Notes: generated by a model from the sequence alone, not told the origin. Positions 1-9,319 are shown, numbered from the stretch's first letter. The stretch: DNA of 55,280 nucleotides from Desulfatibacillum alkenivorans DSM 16219 (GCF_900142135.1 NZ_FQZU01000039.1:1-55280); one strand, 5' to 3'. Translations and numbers: made by a program.

Positions 1-589
1 GCTGACCGCCGTCCGCCAGGAATACTCCGGCCAGGTTTACGCCAAGATGGACGCCGACGTATCCGGCGGCGCCGTGATCACGGTGCGTCCGGGCGCCTTC
101 GCGGGCGACGAAGCGGGCGGAGCAGGCGGAGCCGTGGAAGAGAAGGCAGCCGACGTTCCGGCGGTGGGCCGCAAGTATCTGGAAACCGTGGCCGCCGAAG
201 TGGGCGACGTGGACATCACCAAGAGCGAAGTGCTTTTGTCCATCGGCCGCGGCATCGAGAGCGAGGACAACCTGGAAGTGGCTTTTGACCTGGCCAAGAT
301 CATGGGCGCGGACGTATCCTGCTCCCGTCCGATTGTCGACTCCAAGTGGTTGGAGCACGCCCGTCAGGTGGGCACCTCCGGCCAGACGGTCAAGCCCAAG
401 GTTTACATGGCCATGGGCATCTCCGGCGCCTTCCAGCACTTGGGCGGCTTGAAGGGCAATCCTTTCATCGTGGCCGTGAACAAGAACCCCAAGGCTCCCA
501 TCTTCCAGGTGGCGGACGTGGGCATTGTGGGCGACATCCTGGAAATCATGCCCGAAATGCAAGAAAAGCTCGAAGAAATGAAGGGCTAA
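1..589 (+). CDS. etfA: Electron transfer flavoprotein alpha subunit, C-terminal part (copy 1, 5' end outside window)
   Basis: The open frame enters from the left edge (first full codon at base 2) and gives about 195 residues ending at a TAA at 587-589. The sequence shows the EtfA FAD-binding domain: GRGIES near the middle, SRPIVDSKWL, then ISGAFQHLGG, VAVNKNPKAPIF and the terminal VADVGIVGD. EtfA with EtfB accepts electrons from acyl-CoA dehydrogenases in the cytoplasm and passes them to the membrane pool. The acyl-CoA dehydrogenase gene starts 29 bp downstream, fitting a beta-oxidation operon. The start codon and N-terminal domain lie outside the window. The same 591 bases recur inverted at 54690-55280. 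Confidence 0.95.
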   Translation, partial: LTAVRQEYSGQVYAKMDADVSGGAVITVRPGAFAGDEAGGAGGAVEEKAADVPAVGRKYLETVAAEVGDVDITKSEVLLSIGRGIESEDNLEVAFDLAKIMGADVSCSRPIVDSKWLEHARQVGTSGQTVKPKVYMAMGISGAFQHLGGLKGNPFIVAVNKNPKAPIFQVADVGIVGDILEIMPEMQEKLEEMKG

Positions 590-591
590 TC
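1..591. repeat. Left arm of a 591-bp terminal inverted repeat
   Basis: Reading the reverse complement of the last 591 bases gives the same sequence as bases 1-591 wherever I compared them, and the encoded 180-residue stretches are identical. Identity ends two bases after the etfA stop codon (left copy continues aatcc, right copy continues gcctt). The other boundary is not visible because both copies run off the window. The partner arm is 54690-55280. Confidence 0.93.
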
Positions 592-618
592 AATCCTAAT
601 TAGGAGGGGAGTGTTTCA

Positions 619-1773
619 ATGGATTTTTCTTTAAATAAAGAACAGCTGGACCTGCAAAAGGCTGCCAGGGAGTTTGCCAAAGGCGAATTCGATATGGAGC
701 TTGCCAGGGAACTGGACGCCAAACACGAGTACCCCACAAAAATTTGGAAGAAGGCTGGAGAGCTTGGCTTCATCGGCCTCCATTTTCCTGAAAAATATTC
801 CGGAATGGGTTACGGCGTGCTGGAAAATATTCTGGTCGCCGAGGAACTGTGCCGCGGCGATTCCAGCATTGGCGCCTGCCTGATTTTGGCCGGCTTCGCC
901 TCTGAAATCATACTGCGTTTCGGCTCTGACGCCCAGAAGGAAAAATGGCTGCCCAAGGTAGCGGAAGCCGAAACCCTGTCCGCAGGCGCTTTCACCGAAC
1001 CCGGACACGGCTCCGACATCACCGGCATGGACACCACTGCGGTCCTGGACGGCGATGAATGGGTGATTAACGGGACCAAAATATTTATCACCAACGGCAA
1101 CCTCGCCGGCTTTTTCTGCACCCTGTGCCAGACTGACCCGGACGCCAAGCCCGGATACCGCGGTCTTAGCATGATACTGGTGGAAGCTGACAGGGAAGGC
1201 GTGAGCACCACTTCCGTGGGCGATAAATTGGGCATCCGCATGATGGATACGGCAGAGGTTGTTTTCAAGGACGTTCGCGTACCCAAGGAAAACCTCATCG
1301 GCGTGGAAGGCAAGGGCTTTTATCAAGTCCTGGAATTCTTTGACGAAAGCCGCATCCTCATCGCTGCGCAGGCTCTGGGAACCGCGCAGGGCGCTTTGGA
1401 CCGGGCCGTGGAATACGTCAAACAGCGCGAGCAGTTCGGCAAAAAGCTGGCCCAGTTCCAGATCACCCAGCACAAGCTGGCCGATATGGCCACCAAGGTC
1501 GAACTCGCCCGCCTTATGACTTACAAGGCTGCATGGAACTACGACCAGGGCAAGATTGATCCCAAGCTGACCTCCATGGCCAAGATGTTCGCCGCCCGCA
1601 CTGCCGTGGAAGTGGCGGACGAAGCCATACAGCTTTTGGGCGGTTACGGCTACATGCGTGAGTATGACGTGGAACGGTTCTATCGTGACGCCAAGATCAC
1701 GGAAATTTACGAAGGAACCAAGGAAATCCAGAAGAATACCATCGCAAGCAGCGTGATCGGCAAGCTCAAGTAG
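619..1773 (+). CDS. Short/medium-chain acyl-CoA dehydrogenase
   Basis: A 384-residue protein, the normal family length. It has the first family signature GAFTEPGHGSD near residue 120 and the second, LLGGYGYMREY, near 340. The catalytic base is the Glu of YEGT at about residue 365. It oxidises acyl-CoA to trans-2-enoyl-CoA with FAD and hands electrons to ETF, whose alpha subunit is encoded 29 bp upstream. The start at 619 is supported by a strong AGGAGGGG ribosome site at about 602-609. Chain-length specificity cannot be read from the sequence; butyryl-CoA or glutaryl-type dehydrogenases are alternatives within the family. Confidence 0.95.
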   Translation: MDFSLNKEQLDLQKAAREFAKGEFDMELARELDAKHEYPTKIWKKAGELGFIGLHFPEKYSGMGYGVLENILVAEELCRGDSSIGACLILAGFASEIILRFGSDAQKEKWLPKVAEAETLSAGAFTEPGHGSDITGMDTTAVLDGDEWVINGTKIFITNGNLAGFFCTLCQTDPDAKPGYRGLSMILVEADREGVSTTSVGDKLGIRMMDTAEVVFKDVRVPKENLIGVEGKGFYQVLEFFDESRILIAAQALGTAQGALDRAVEYVKQREQFGKKLAQFQITQHKLADMATKVELARLMTYKAAWNYDQGKIDPKLTSMAKMFAARTAVEVADEAIQLLGGYGYMREYDVERFYRDAKITEIYEGTKEIQKNTIASSVIGKLK

Positions 1774-1800
1774 CTTTGGCTGAAAAAGCAAAACAACAAA

Positions 1801-1833
1801 GGGGCGTTTTCCTGACGGAAGACGCCCCTTTTA
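1801..1833. terminator. Bidirectional intrinsic terminator
   Basis: GGGGCGT at 1801-1807 pairs with ACGCCCC at 1822-1828, followed by TTTTAT on the plus strand and preceded by an A-rich tract that gives a T-rich tail on the minus strand. It lies between the convergent acyl-CoA dehydrogenase and nusB genes and probably ends both transcripts. Confidence 0.85.
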
Positions 1834-1853
1834 TATTTGATTATTGAAAAATC

Positions 1854-2285
1854 CTATTTTTTCTTTCCGGCCTTTTCTTCCTTGCCCAGATGCAGATGGA
1901 TGCTGTCCAGGATGCCGTTGATGAAGGCGCCGGACTCGGCCGTGCCAAAGCGTTTGCCGATGTCTATGGCCTCGTTGATGGACACCCGGCGGGGTACGTC
2001 GGGGCAGAACAGAAATTCATAAGCGGCAATGCGCATGAGGTTCAGGTCCACGGCCGACATGCGGTACAGTTTCCAATTGTTGGAATGCTGTTCAATAAGG
2101 CGGTCAATCTCATCCCGTTTTTCAATCACCCCTTTGGCCAGTTCATAAAAGAACCGGGCCAAATCCTTGGGAGGCGGAAAGTTTTGGCAAAACAGATCCA
2201 AGGCCTCCAGCGGGGGGGCTGAGGTTGAGTCCACGTAAAATAATGATTGGAGCGCAAGCTCCCTTGCCCTGCGTCTTTTTCCCAT
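1854..2285 (-). CDS. nusB: Transcription antitermination factor NusB
   Basis: A 143-residue protein starting MGKRRRARELALQSLF, the typical arginine-rich NusB start, and containing VSINEAIDIGKRFG and AFINGILDSI, the conserved C-terminal helices. NusB binds boxA RNA with NusE (S10) and supports antitermination on rRNA operons. I chose the ATG at 2285, although the frame is open further upstream, because homologous residues begin there and ribH ends only 4 bp before it. It is the last gene of the flavin operon; ribH-nusB linkage is a common bacterial arrangement. The lysine-rich tail is ordinary. Confidence 0.95.
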   Translation of the reverse strand: MGKRRRARELALQSLFYVDSTSAPPLEALDLFCQNFPPPKDLARFFYELAKGVIEKRDEIDRLIEQHSNNWKLYRMSAVDLNLMRIAAYEFLFCPDVPRRVSINEAIDIGKRFGTAESGAFINGILDSIHLHLGKEEKAGKKK

Positions 2286-2289
2286 AGAA

Positions 2290-2757
2290 TTATTTGAACT
2301 GCTCCGCAAGGTTGACCATTTCGATGGCGCCCATGGCCACGTCCCAGCCTTTGTTGCCGGCCTTGGTCCCGGCGCGCTCAATGGCCTGCTCGATGGTGTC
2401 GGTGGTCAGAATGCCGAACATGACGGGGATGCCTGCGCCAAGGCTGACATGGGCGATGCCTTTGGAGGCTTCTGCGCATACATAGTCGAAATGGGGCGTG
2501 GAGCCGCGAATGACGGCGCCCAGGCAGATGAGTGCGTCGTACTTGCCGCTTTTAGCCATCTTATCGGCGATCAGGGGGATTTCAAAAGCCCCGGGCACCT
2601 TGGCGACTTCGATGTTCTCGTCTGCAGCCCCGGACCTCATGAGCGCGTCCAGCGCGCCGCCCAGCAGCCTGTCAGAGATGAAATCGTTGAATCTGGCTAC
2701 GATGATTCCAAAGCGTTTGCCTTCCGCTGAGAGCGTTCCCTCTATCATGCGCGGCAT
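2290..2757 (-). CDS. ribH: 6,7-dimethyl-8-ribityllumazine synthase
   Basis: A 155-residue protein of full family length. [14 protein letters not shown] around residue 80-93 contains the catalytic histidine (H89), and VPGAFEIPL around 54-62 forms the substrate pocket. It condenses 5-amino-6-ribitylaminouracil with dihydroxybutanone phosphate, the step before riboflavin synthase. The monomers are expected to assemble as pentamers or icosahedra. It lies 66 bp after ribBA and 4 bp before nusB. A plausible ribosome site (AGGAGGAACAC on the minus strand) precedes the ATG. Confidence 0.97.
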   Translation of the reverse strand: MPRMIEGTLSAEGKRFGIIVARFNDFISDRLLGGALDALMRSGAADENIEVAKVPGAFEIPLIADKMAKSGKYDALICLGAVIRGSTPHFDYVCAEASKGIAHVSLGAGIPVMFGILTTDTIEQAIERAGTKAGNKGWDVAMGAIEMVNLAEQFK

Positions 2758-2823
2758 AGTGTTCCTCCTGTTATCCGAAAACGCGATCCGGTTAAGTTTT
2801 TTAGGCAGGGACGTCTCCCTGTT

Positions 2824-4038
2824 TTATTTATAAGATTCCACGTCCAGCAAATGGCCCATTTTCAAAGCCTTGCATTCCAGGTAGTCTTTGTTGTGGCAGT
2901 TGGGGCGCACGGCCAGGGGCACCTGCTCCACAATGCTCAGGCCGTAGCCCTGGAGGCCGACCATTTTTTTGGGATTGTTGGTCATGAGCTTCATTTTGCG
3001 CACTCCCAGGTCCACCAGCACCTGGGCGCCGATGCCGTAGTTGCGCTGGTCGGCTTTGAAGCCCAGCTTTTCGTTGGCTTCCACGGTGTCCAGGCCGCCG
3101 TCCTGCAGCGCGTAGGCCTTGATTTTGTTGACCAGGCCGATGCCGCGGCCTTCCTGGCGAACATAAATGATGACGCCTTTGCCTTCTTCGTTGACCATTC
3201 TCATGGCTTCCTGAAGCTGGTCGCCGCAGTCGCAGCGTTGGGATCCGAAGATGTCGCCGGTGAGGCATTCGGAGTGCACACGCACCAGGGTGGGCTCGTC
3301 GGGGTTGATGTCTCCCTTGACCAGGGCGATGTTCAGGTATTCGTCCACGTCGTTTTCGTAAACGATGACTTTAAAGTCTCCGCCGTAGGACGTGGGCAGA
3401 TTGGCTTCGGCGGCTCTGCGCACAAAGGATTCCTTGCTCATGCGGTATTCGATGAGGTCGGCGATGGTGCAGATGTTAATGCCGTGCTCCTCGCTGAAAA
3501 CCTCCAGGTCGGGCATGCGGGCCATGGTGCCGTCGTCTTTCATGATTTCGCAGATGACGCCGGCGGGCTTGCAGCCGGCCAAACGGGCCAGGTCCACGGA
3601 GCCTTCGGTTTGGCCTGCGCGGACGATGACTCCGCCGTTACGGGCGCGGAGCGGGAATATATGACCAGGGCGCACAAGGTCTTCGGCCTTGGAGTCGTCT
3701 GCTATAGCGGTCTGGATGGTGGTGGCCCTGTCAGCCGCCGAGATGCCCGTGGTGACGCCGCATCTGGCTTCGATGGACACGGTGAAGCCTGTCTGGTAAG
3801 GCGAGGTATTGTTGCCGACCATGGGTTGAAGATCCAGAATGTCGGCTTTAGCCTTGGTAAGGGAAAGGCAAATAAGGCCGCGGCCGTATTTCGCCATAAA
3901 GTTGATCACTTCCGGGGTTACAAATTCGGCTGCGATTGCCAGGTCCCCTTCGTTTTCCCTGTCTTCGTCATCCACCAGGATGACCATCTTGCCTTCCTTG
4001 ATTTCCTTGATTGCCTGCTCAATGCTGATTTTAGCCAT
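2824..4038 (-). CDS. ribBA: Bifunctional DHBP synthase / GTP cyclohydrolase II
   Basis: A 404-residue fusion. The N-terminal half (about 1-200) is RibB with [11 protein letters not shown] near residue 23 and RPGHIFPL near 123. The C-terminal half (about 205-400) is RibA with the zinc cysteine pattern [16 protein letters not shown] near 257-272 and RQEGRGIGL near 295. It supplies both branches of riboflavin synthesis: dihydroxybutanone phosphate from ribulose 5-phosphate, and the pyrimidine from GTP. The key cysteines and the RibB acidic residues are present, so both halves look active. It sits 9 bp after ribE in the operon. Confidence 0.97.
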   Translation of the reverse strand: MAKISIEQAIKEIKEGKMVILVDDEDRENEGDLAIAAEFVTPEVINFMAKYGRGLICLSLTKAKADILDLQPMVGNNTSPYQTGFTVSIEARCGVTTGISAADRATTIQTAIADDSKAEDLVRPGHIFPLRARNGGVIVRAGQTEGSVDLARLAGCKPAGVICEIMKDDGTMARMPDLEVFSEEHGINICTIADLIEYRMSKESFVRRAAEANLPTSYGGDFKVIVYENDVDEYLNIALVKGDINPDEPTLVRVHSECLTGDIFGSQRCDCGDQLQEAMRMVNEEGKGVIIYVRQEGRGIGLVNKIKAYALQDGGLDTVEANEKLGFKADQRNYGIGAQVLVDLGVRKMKLMTNNPKKMVGLQGYGLSIVEQVPLAVRPNCHNKDYLECKALKMGHLLDVESYK

Positions 4039-4047
4039 GTCTGCCTC

Positions 4048-4707
4048 TTATAAAAAGCCGTTCTTGGCAAGTAACTCCATGTTAATGCCCGGCATTTGGG
4101 AGTTCTTATCCGCCTCTCCTCTAGTTGCGGATAAAAAGTGTTCCACATATTTCCCGATTATATCGGTTTCTATATTTACACGGTCGCCGGGCTTGCGCAG
4201 TCCGATGGTCGTGATTTTTGCGGTATGCGGTATGATGCTAACGGAAAAGCCGGTATCAGACCTTTGGTTAATAGTAAGGCTGATTCCGTCAATGGCAACC
4301 GACCCTTTTTCCACCATGTAATAGGTGAGACTGGGAGGCGCCTCAAAGGAGTACAGGATGGCGTTGGAGTCCGCCTTAACGGAAGACACCGTGGCTATGC
4401 CGTCCACGTGCCCCTGCACCAGATGGCCGTCCAGGCGGGAGGCGAAAGTAAGCGCCCTTTCCAGGTTCACCCTGTCGCCGGGCTTGGCCCAATGGAGGAT
4501 GGAGCGGCTGATGGTCTCGGGGGATACGTCCACGTCAAAGGTTGAGCCGTCCAGGCGGGTGGCGGTGAGGCATGTTCCGGAAACGGCGATGCTGTCGCCC
4601 AGTTTGACGCCGGTCAGGTCGAAATCCGCCTGAATCTGCATGGTGACGCCCCGGCCCTTGTTAATGCGCTTGAGGGTTCCCAGGCCTTCTATGATTCCTG
4701 TAAACAT
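4048..4707 (-). CDS. ribE: Riboflavin synthase, alpha subunit type
   Basis: A 219-residue protein with the hallmark start [10 protein letters not shown] and two tandem lumazine-binding repeats. Repeat 1 is about 1-95 ([13 protein letters not shown]); repeat 2 is about 97-195 ([13 protein letters not shown]). The enzyme dismutates two molecules of dimethylribityllumazine to riboflavin and the pyrimidine precursor. It lies 9 bp downstream of ribD and 9 bp upstream of ribBA, so translation is probably closely linked. In some organisms the same gene is called ribC. Confidence 0.96.
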   Translation of the reverse strand: MFTGIIEGLGTLKRINKGRGVTMQIQADFDLTGVKLGDSIAVSGTCLTATRLDGSTFDVDVSPETISRSILHWAKPGDRVNLERALTFASRLDGHLVQGHVDGIATVSSVKADSNAILYSFEAPPSLTYYMVEKGSVAIDGISLTINQRSDTGFSVSIIPHTAKITTIGLRKPGDRVNIETDIIGKYVEHFLSATRGEADKNSQMPGINMELLAKNGFL

Positions 4708-4716
4708 GGCGTATTA

Positions 4717-5835
4717 TCAGTCCCGTTCATCAAAAAGATCCATGACATATCCCTCCACCATAAAGTCGTTTCCGAAACGGTGCAGGGTAATGTCCTTCAA
4801 AGCTATGGAGTCGGCCATAAAGTCAGGCCCTGGGCCTGCAAACATGGGAACTCCATCGTCGCCGCACAAAATTTTCGGGGCGTAAAACAAGCAGACCTTG
4901 TCCACCACGCCTGATTTCAGGGCGGATGAATGCACATGGCCGCCGCCTTCAATCAGCAGGCTGTTCAAGCCCTTTTCGCCAAGGTGGCGGCAAATGAAAT
5001 CCAGGTTTAAAAACCCGCTCATTTCAGGCGCTTCCACAATTTCTGCGCCCGCTTTTACCAGAGCCTCCCGTTTTGCCTCAGGCGCCTGGGGGCCGCAAAA
5101 AATCAATGTACCAGAATCAGAATCCTGGCGCAACATTTTGGCGTTGGGATCCATGGATAGGCGGCTGTCCAGGATGACCCGCAAAGGATCGTTTCCTTCG
5201 CCGTCTTCCAGGCGGGCCGTGAGGCTGGGGTCGTCCATGCGGACCGTATTGATTCCCACCAGGATGGCGTCCATGGCGTGGCGCATTTTGTGGACGCAGG
5301 CCCGGGACTCTTCGCCGGTGATCCATTTGGAGTCGCCTATGCGCGTGGCTATCCGGCCGTCCAGGGTGGCGGCGCATTTGCAGACCACAAAGGGCCTGCC
5401 GGTGGTGACGTGCTTGATGAAAAATTCGTTGAGCCTCCGGGCTTCGGCTTCGCAGACGCCCCATTGGGTTTCCACGCCGTTTTCCTGGAGGTATTCCAGG
5501 CCGCCCTGGGCTTTGGGATTGGGATCTTTCATGGCGGCGATCACCTTGGCGATTCCCTGCTTAAGTACGGCGTGGGAGCAGGGCGGAGTTTTGCCGTGGT
5601 GGTTGCATGGCTCCAGGGTGACGTACATGGTCGCGCCTTTGGCGTCCGCTCCGGCTTCCTCCAGGGCGAAGATTTCGGCGTGAGGTCCGCCGGCCTTTTT
5701 ATGCCAGCCCTGGCCGATTACCTTGCCGTCCTTGACAATGATCGCGCCCACCATGGGGTTGGGCGACGTGCTTCCCGTTCCCTTTTCAGCCAGGGCCAAA
5801 GCCTGGCGCATGTATTGGGTGTCCTGTTTTTTCAT
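4717..5835 (-). CDS. ribD: Bifunctional pyrimidine deaminase/reductase RibD
   Basis: A 372-residue protein. The N-terminal zinc deaminase domain has GGPHAEIFAL near residue 48 (zinc His and catalytic Glu) and CNHHGKTPPCSH near 78-89 (zinc cysteines). The C-terminal reductase domain has CAATLDGRIAT near 155 and LLIEGGGHVHSS near 295. It deaminates and reduces the GTP cyclohydrolase II product to 5-amino-6-ribitylaminouracil phosphate. A ribosome site AAGGGCGC precedes the ATG. An 80-bp gap with a hairpin separates it from nrdR; no FMN riboswitch fold was recognised there. Confidence 0.96.
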   Translation of the reverse strand: MKKQDTQYMRQALALAEKGTGSTSPNPMVGAIIVKDGKVIGQGWHKKAGGPHAEIFALEEAGADAKGATMYVTLEPCNHHGKTPPCSHAVLKQGIAKVIAAMKDPNPKAQGGLEYLQENGVETQWGVCEAEARRLNEFFIKHVTTGRPFVVCKCAATLDGRIATRIGDSKWITGEESRACVHKMRHAMDAILVGINTVRMDDPSLTARLEDGEGNDPLRVILDSRLSMDPNAKMLRQDSDSGTLIFCGPQAPEAKREALVKAGAEIVEAPEMSGFLNLDFICRHLGEKGLNSLLIEGGGHVHSSALKSGVVDKVCLFYAPKILCGDDGVPMFAGPGPDFMADSIALKDITLHRFGNDFMVEGYVMDLFDERD

Positions 5836-5858
5836 TGCGCCCTTGTAAAAAAAGAACA

Positions 5859-5885
5859 GGGGGGACCGTAATCCGGTTACCCCCC
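5859..5885 (-). terminator. GC-rich hairpin between nrdR and ribD
   Basis: On the minus strand GGGGGG, a TA bulge and ACCG pair with CGGT and CCCCCC, followed within five bases by a run of seven T. It could be a leaky intrinsic terminator or attenuator that sets a lower level for the rib genes than for the upstream fab-glyA-nrdR genes. Its activity is an inference. Confidence 0.55.
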
Positions 5886-5915
5886 GAAAAAAAAATCGTC
5901 CAAACCGCCGGGCTG

Positions 5916-6386
5916 TTACTTGCCGCCCTTTTGCTGCTGCTTAAGCAGGTACTTGAGTTCGGAAATAAAGTCGTTTACGTGCTTGAACTCCCTGTACACC
6001 GAGGCGAAGCGGACGTAAGCCACGTCGTCCAGTTCGTGCAGCTTGTTCATGATGGCCTCGCCCACTTCGTGGGAGGGAACTTCCTTTTCGCCGGTTTCGC
6101 GCAAATCCCGTTCCAGTTGTTCGATAAACTCATCGATCACATGGACGCTGATATTGCGCTTTTCGCATGCCCGGAGCATGCCGGCCCGCACTTTTTCCCC
6201 GTTAAAGACCTCTCTCCGGCCGTCCTTTTTGATGATGACCAAAGGCATGTCCTCCACCTTTTCGTAGGTGGTAAAACGGCGGGAGCAGGACAAGCACTCC
6301 CTGCGGCGACGAATTACATCAGCCTCCTTGCCTTGCCTGGAGTCTATGACTTTATCTTCAGTTTCACCGCAATAGGGGCATTTCAT
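5916..6386 (-). CDS. nrdR: Transcriptional repressor NrdR
   Basis: A 156-residue protein of standard length. The N-terminal zinc ribbon is MKCPYCG...CLSC (cysteines near 3, 6, 31 and 34), followed by RRFTTYE and then an ATP-cone domain (about 49-139, with VIIKKDGRREVF). NrdR senses ATP/dATP and represses ribonucleotide reductase genes through NrdR boxes. The ATG at 6386 has GGGAGGAAAGGG just upstream. Placement between glyA and ribD is the usual one in many Proteobacteria. No ribonucleotide reductase gene lies in this window. Confidence 0.96.
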   Translation of the reverse strand: MKCPYCGETEDKVIDSRQGKEADVIRRRRECLSCSRRFTTYEKVEDMPLVIIKKDGRREVFNGEKVRAGMLRACEKRNISVHVIDEFIEQLERDLRETGEKEVPSHEVGEAIMNKLHELDDVAYVRFASVYREFKHVNDFISELKYLLKQQQKGGK

Positions 6387-6404
6387 CCCTTTCCTCCCTG
6401 AAAG

Positions 6405-7646
6405 CTATGCGTAAATGGGGAAAGATTGGCAAAGGTCCCTGACCTTGGCTCTCGTGCTTTCTATCAAAGCCTGATCCTGGGGATTTTTCAAAACGTTCGC
6501 CAGGCAATCGGCGATGAGCTCCATTTCCGGCTCTTTCATGCCCCTGCTGGTAATGGTCGGCGTTCCCACCCTGATGCCGCTGGTGACGGCCGGCCCATTT
6601 TTATCAAAGGGGATGGTGTTCTTGTTAACCGTAATGCCGGCCTGCTCCACCAGACCTTCCGCTTCCTTGCCGGTAATGCCAAGGTTGGTGAGGTTAAGGA
6701 GCATCATGTGGTTGTCCGTTCCGCCGGAGACCAGGTCCACGCCGTTGTCCATGAGGCATTTGGCCAGGCAGGCGGCGTTTTTGACTACTTGCTGCTGATA
6801 CGCCTTGAATTCGGGGGTTAGGGCTTCTTTAAAAGCCACGGCCTTGGCGGCGATGACGTGCATGAGCGGTCCGCCCTGGATGCCGGGGAAAATCTGGCTG
6901 GACAGTTTTTTGCCGAATCCTTTGTTGGACAAGATCATGCCGCCCCGGGGGCCGCGCAGGGTTTTATGGGTCGTGGTGGTCACAACGTCTGCATAAGGCA
7001 GGGGGGAGGGATGCTCTCCGGCCGCCACCAGGCCTGCGATGTGAGCCATGTCCACCATAAGGTATGCGCCGGCTTCCTTGGCAATCTTTTCCAGTTGGGG
7101 AAAGTCGATGATCCTGGGATAGGCGCTGGCGCCCGCCACGATCAGCTTGGGCTTATGTTCCTTTGCCAGGGAGCGAACCTGGTCGTAATCGATGGTTCCG
7201 GTTTCTTCCTTGACGCCGTAATGGACGAAGTTGAAAATGCGGCCGGAAAAGCTGACCGGGCTGCCGTGAGTAAGGTGGCCGCCGTGGGAGAGGTCCATGC
7301 CAAGCACGGTGTCTCCGGGCTCCAGCAGGGCGAAGTAAACGCCCATGTTGGCTTGGGATCCCGAATGGGGCTGCACGTTGGCGTAATCGGCCTGAAACAA
7401 TTCCTTGGCTCTGTCCCTGGCGAGGTTTTCGGCCACGTCCACGAACTCGCATCCGCCGTAATATCGGTGGCCGGGATACCCTTCCGCGTATTTGTTGGTC
7501 ATTACGCTGCCCTGAGCGGCCATGACGGCCGGGCTGGCGATATTCTCCGAGGCGATCAGCTCCAAGGTGAACTGCTGCCTGTCCAATTCCTGCTCGATGG
7601 CTTTCGCCGCCTCAGGGTCAACTTTTCTAATGGTTTCCAGATCCAA
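6405..7646 (-). CDS. glyA: Serine hydroxymethyltransferase
   Basis: A 413-residue PLP enzyme interconverting serine and glycine with tetrahydrofolate. Family motifs are present: [10 protein letters not shown] near residue 30, [13 protein letters not shown] near 53-65, and [15 protein letters not shown] near 222-236, whose lysine binds PLP. The frame begins with TTG at 7646 (not ATG), 7 bases after GGGAG on the minus strand; I find no better in-frame start. It lies 18 bp upstream of nrdR. The 121-bp spacer from fabF contains a 14-bp perfect palindrome (7699-7712) of unknown role. Confidence 0.96.
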   Translation of the reverse strand: MDLETIRKVDPEAAKAIEQELDRQQFTLELIASENIASPAVMAAQGSVMTNKYAEGYPGHRYYGGCEFVDVAENLARDRAKELFQADYANVQPHSGSQANMGVYFALLEPGDTVLGMDLSHGGHLTHGSPVSFSGRIFNFVHYGVKEETGTIDYDQVRSLAKEHKPKLIVAGASAYPRIIDFPQLEKIAKEAGAYLMVDMAHIAGLVAAGEHPSPLPYADVVTTTTHKTLRGPRGGMILSNKGFGKKLSSQIFPGIQGGPLMHVIAAKAVAFKEALTPEFKAYQQQVVKNAACLAKCLMDNGVDLVSGGTDNHMMLLNLTNLGITGKEAEGLVEQAGITVNKNTIPFDKNGPAVTSGIRVGTPTITSRGMKEPEMELIADCLANVLKNPQDQALIESTRAKVRDLCQSFPIYA

Positions 7647-7767
7647 AGGTTTGCTCCCTTTTCAACAAAATGGTTCTTGCTGCAACAAGAAACCGGTACC
7701 AAAATATTTTGGATATAACAAGCCTGCAAATGAAGAGCTTGCAAAAAAATTAAACGTTTGCGCCTTG

Positions 7768-9018
7768 CTATGCTTTAAACTTTTTCATGATAACGGAGGC
7801 GTTGGTGCCTCCGAATCCAAAAGAGTTGTTCATGGCCGCATTGACCACCTGCTTCCTGGCCTGGTTAGGCACATAATCCAGGTCGCATTCAGGGTCCGGG
7901 GATTCCTGGTTGATGGTCGGCGGAATAAGGTCATGATACACCGTCAAAGCGGTGAATACCGATTCCACGCCTCCGGCGCCTCCAAGCAAATGGCCTGTCA
8001 TGGACTTGGTGGAGCTTATAGCCAGCTTGTAAGCGTGCTCTCCAAACAGAGACTTGACGGCCTGGGTTTCGCACAGGTCGTTGAATTGGGTGGAGGTGCC
8101 GTGGGCGTTGATGTAGTCGACGGCTTCCAAAGGCAGGCCGGCGTCCTCTATGGCGCTTTTCATGCACCGGGCCATGCCTTCCCCTTCCGGGGAGGGCGCG
8201 GTCATGTGGTACGCATCGCCGGACATGCCGTAACCCGCAAGGGTTGCGTAAATGCGGGCGCCGCGCTTTTCCGCGTGCTCCCTGGTTTCCAGGATGAGAA
8301 TTCCTGCGCCTTCCCCCACCACAAATCCATCCCGTTCCTTGTCAAAGGGCCGGGAGGCCTTTTCCGGCTCGCTGTTCCGGGTGGACAGGGCTTTCATGGA
8401 GTTGAAACCCGCAATGCACAGGGGCGTGATAACCGATTCCACGCCGCCGGTGATCATGGCGTCCGCCTGGCCGTGCTGAAGAATGCGCATGGCTTCCCCC
8501 ACGGAGTGGGTGCCTGCGGCGCAGGCCGTGGCCACGCTGCAGTTGGGGCCTTTGGCGCCGAAGTGGATGGCGATGAGGCCGGGCCCCATATTGCCGATAA
8601 GCATGGGGATGAAAAAAGGGCTAACCCGGCCGGGACCGCGATTCACAATGACATCGCGGCTTTCCTCCATGGTCTGGAGGCCGCCCAGGCCGCAGCCCGT
8701 AAACACGCCCACTCTTTCGGCGTTGCCCGAGTCAATGACAAGCCCCGCGTCATCCAGAGCCATTTTGGAAGCCGCGATGATGTAGGCGATAAAACGCTCC
8801 GCCTTCCGGGCCTCCTTTTTGCTCATGAAGTCTTCGGCGTTAAAGTCCTTCACCTCAGCGGCTATGGTGGTCTTAAAGCCGGATGTGTCAAAGCGGGTGA
8901 TGGGGCCTACGCCGGACTTCCCCTGGCAAAGGGCGGACCAAGTTGACTCCACGCCGACGCCCAGGGGCGTAACCATACCCAGGCCGGTGACCACAATTTC
9001 GGGTGTGCAGGTATTCAT
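7768..9018 (-). CDS. fabF: 3-oxoacyl-[ACP] synthase II
   Basis: A 416-residue condensing enzyme of normal length. It has the nucleophile cysteine in ATACAAGTHS near residue 166, the first catalytic histidine in NAHGTSTQFND near 307, and the second in SMTGHLLGGAGG near 345. It elongates acyl-ACP with malonyl-ACP in type II fatty acid synthesis. The start at 9018 follows AGGAG on the minus strand. It lies about 70 bp after acpP, in the standard fabG-acpP-fabF order, and precedes glyA. Confidence 0.97.
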   Translation of the reverse strand: MNTCTPEIVVTGLGMVTPLGVGVESTWSALCQGKSGVGPITRFDTSGFKTTIAAEVKDFNAEDFMSKKEARKAERFIAYIIAASKMALDDAGLVIDSGNAERVGVFTGCGLGGLQTMEESRDVIVNRGPGRVSPFFIPMLIGNMGPGLIAIHFGAKGPNCSVATACAAGTHSVGEAMRILQHGQADAMITGGVESVITPLCIAGFNSMKALSTRNSEPEKASRPFDKERDGFVVGEGAGILILETREHAEKRGARIYATLAGYGMSGDAYHMTAPSPEGEGMARCMKSAIEDAGLPLEAVDYINAHGTSTQFNDLCETQAVKSLFGEHAYKLAISSTKSMTGHLLGGAGGVESVFTALTVYHDLIPPTINQESPDPECDLDYVPNQARKQVVNAAMNNSFGFGGTNASVIMKKFKA

Positions 9019-9088
9019 TCAAACTCCTGCCGGATGTTTTGGGACGGGGGCGTACAGGCTGACCCGCGGCCCCGTCCTGCGCGTTTTT

Positions 9089-9319
9089 TTAGGTGTGCGC
9101 TTTGATATATTCGATGGCGTCCTTGACCTTGAGGATTTTTTCCGCTTCTTCGTCGGAGATTTCCAGGTCAAAGGTTTCTTCCATGCTCATAATCAGTTCA
9201 ACCAGGTCCAGGGAATCGGCGCCCAGGTCGTCCACAAAAGATGCTTCTTCCACAACTTCATCGGGCTCCACGCCCAGTTTATCCACGATTATGTTTTTTA
9301 CTTTTTCTTCCAAAGACAT
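9089..9319 (-). CDS. acpP: Acyl carrier protein
   Basis: A 76-residue acidic protein with [15 protein letters not shown], in which the serine of DSL takes the 4'-phosphopantetheine arm. It carries growing acyl chains for FabG and FabF encoded on either side. I place the start at the ATG at 9319, ten bases after AGGAGG. An in-frame TTG at 9328 would add three residues but sits almost on the ribosome site. Length and helix pattern match canonical bacterial ACP. Confidence 0.97.
   Translation of the reverse strand: MSLEEKVKNIIVDKLGVEPDEVVEEASFVDDLGADSLDLVELIMSMEETFDLEISDEEAEKILKVKDAIEYIKAHT

Noticed and set aside
631-1791. A 386-codon minus-strand frame antisense to the acyl-CoA dehydrogenase
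   Set aside because: Shadow of a gene with all family motifs on the plus strand.
2851-4053. A 400-codon plus-strand open frame antisense to ribBA
   Set aside because: Frame shadow of a clear ribBA; composition is the reverse of conserved codons and no motif is present.
5836-5915. FMN riboswitch before ribD
   Set aside because: Only 80 bp with a simple hairpin; none of the RFN element's conserved segments seen.
7699-7712. 14-bp perfect palindrome CCAAAATATTTTGG between fabF and glyA as a possible operator
   Set aside because: Single site, AT-rich, with no second copy near another gene in the window; may be chance.
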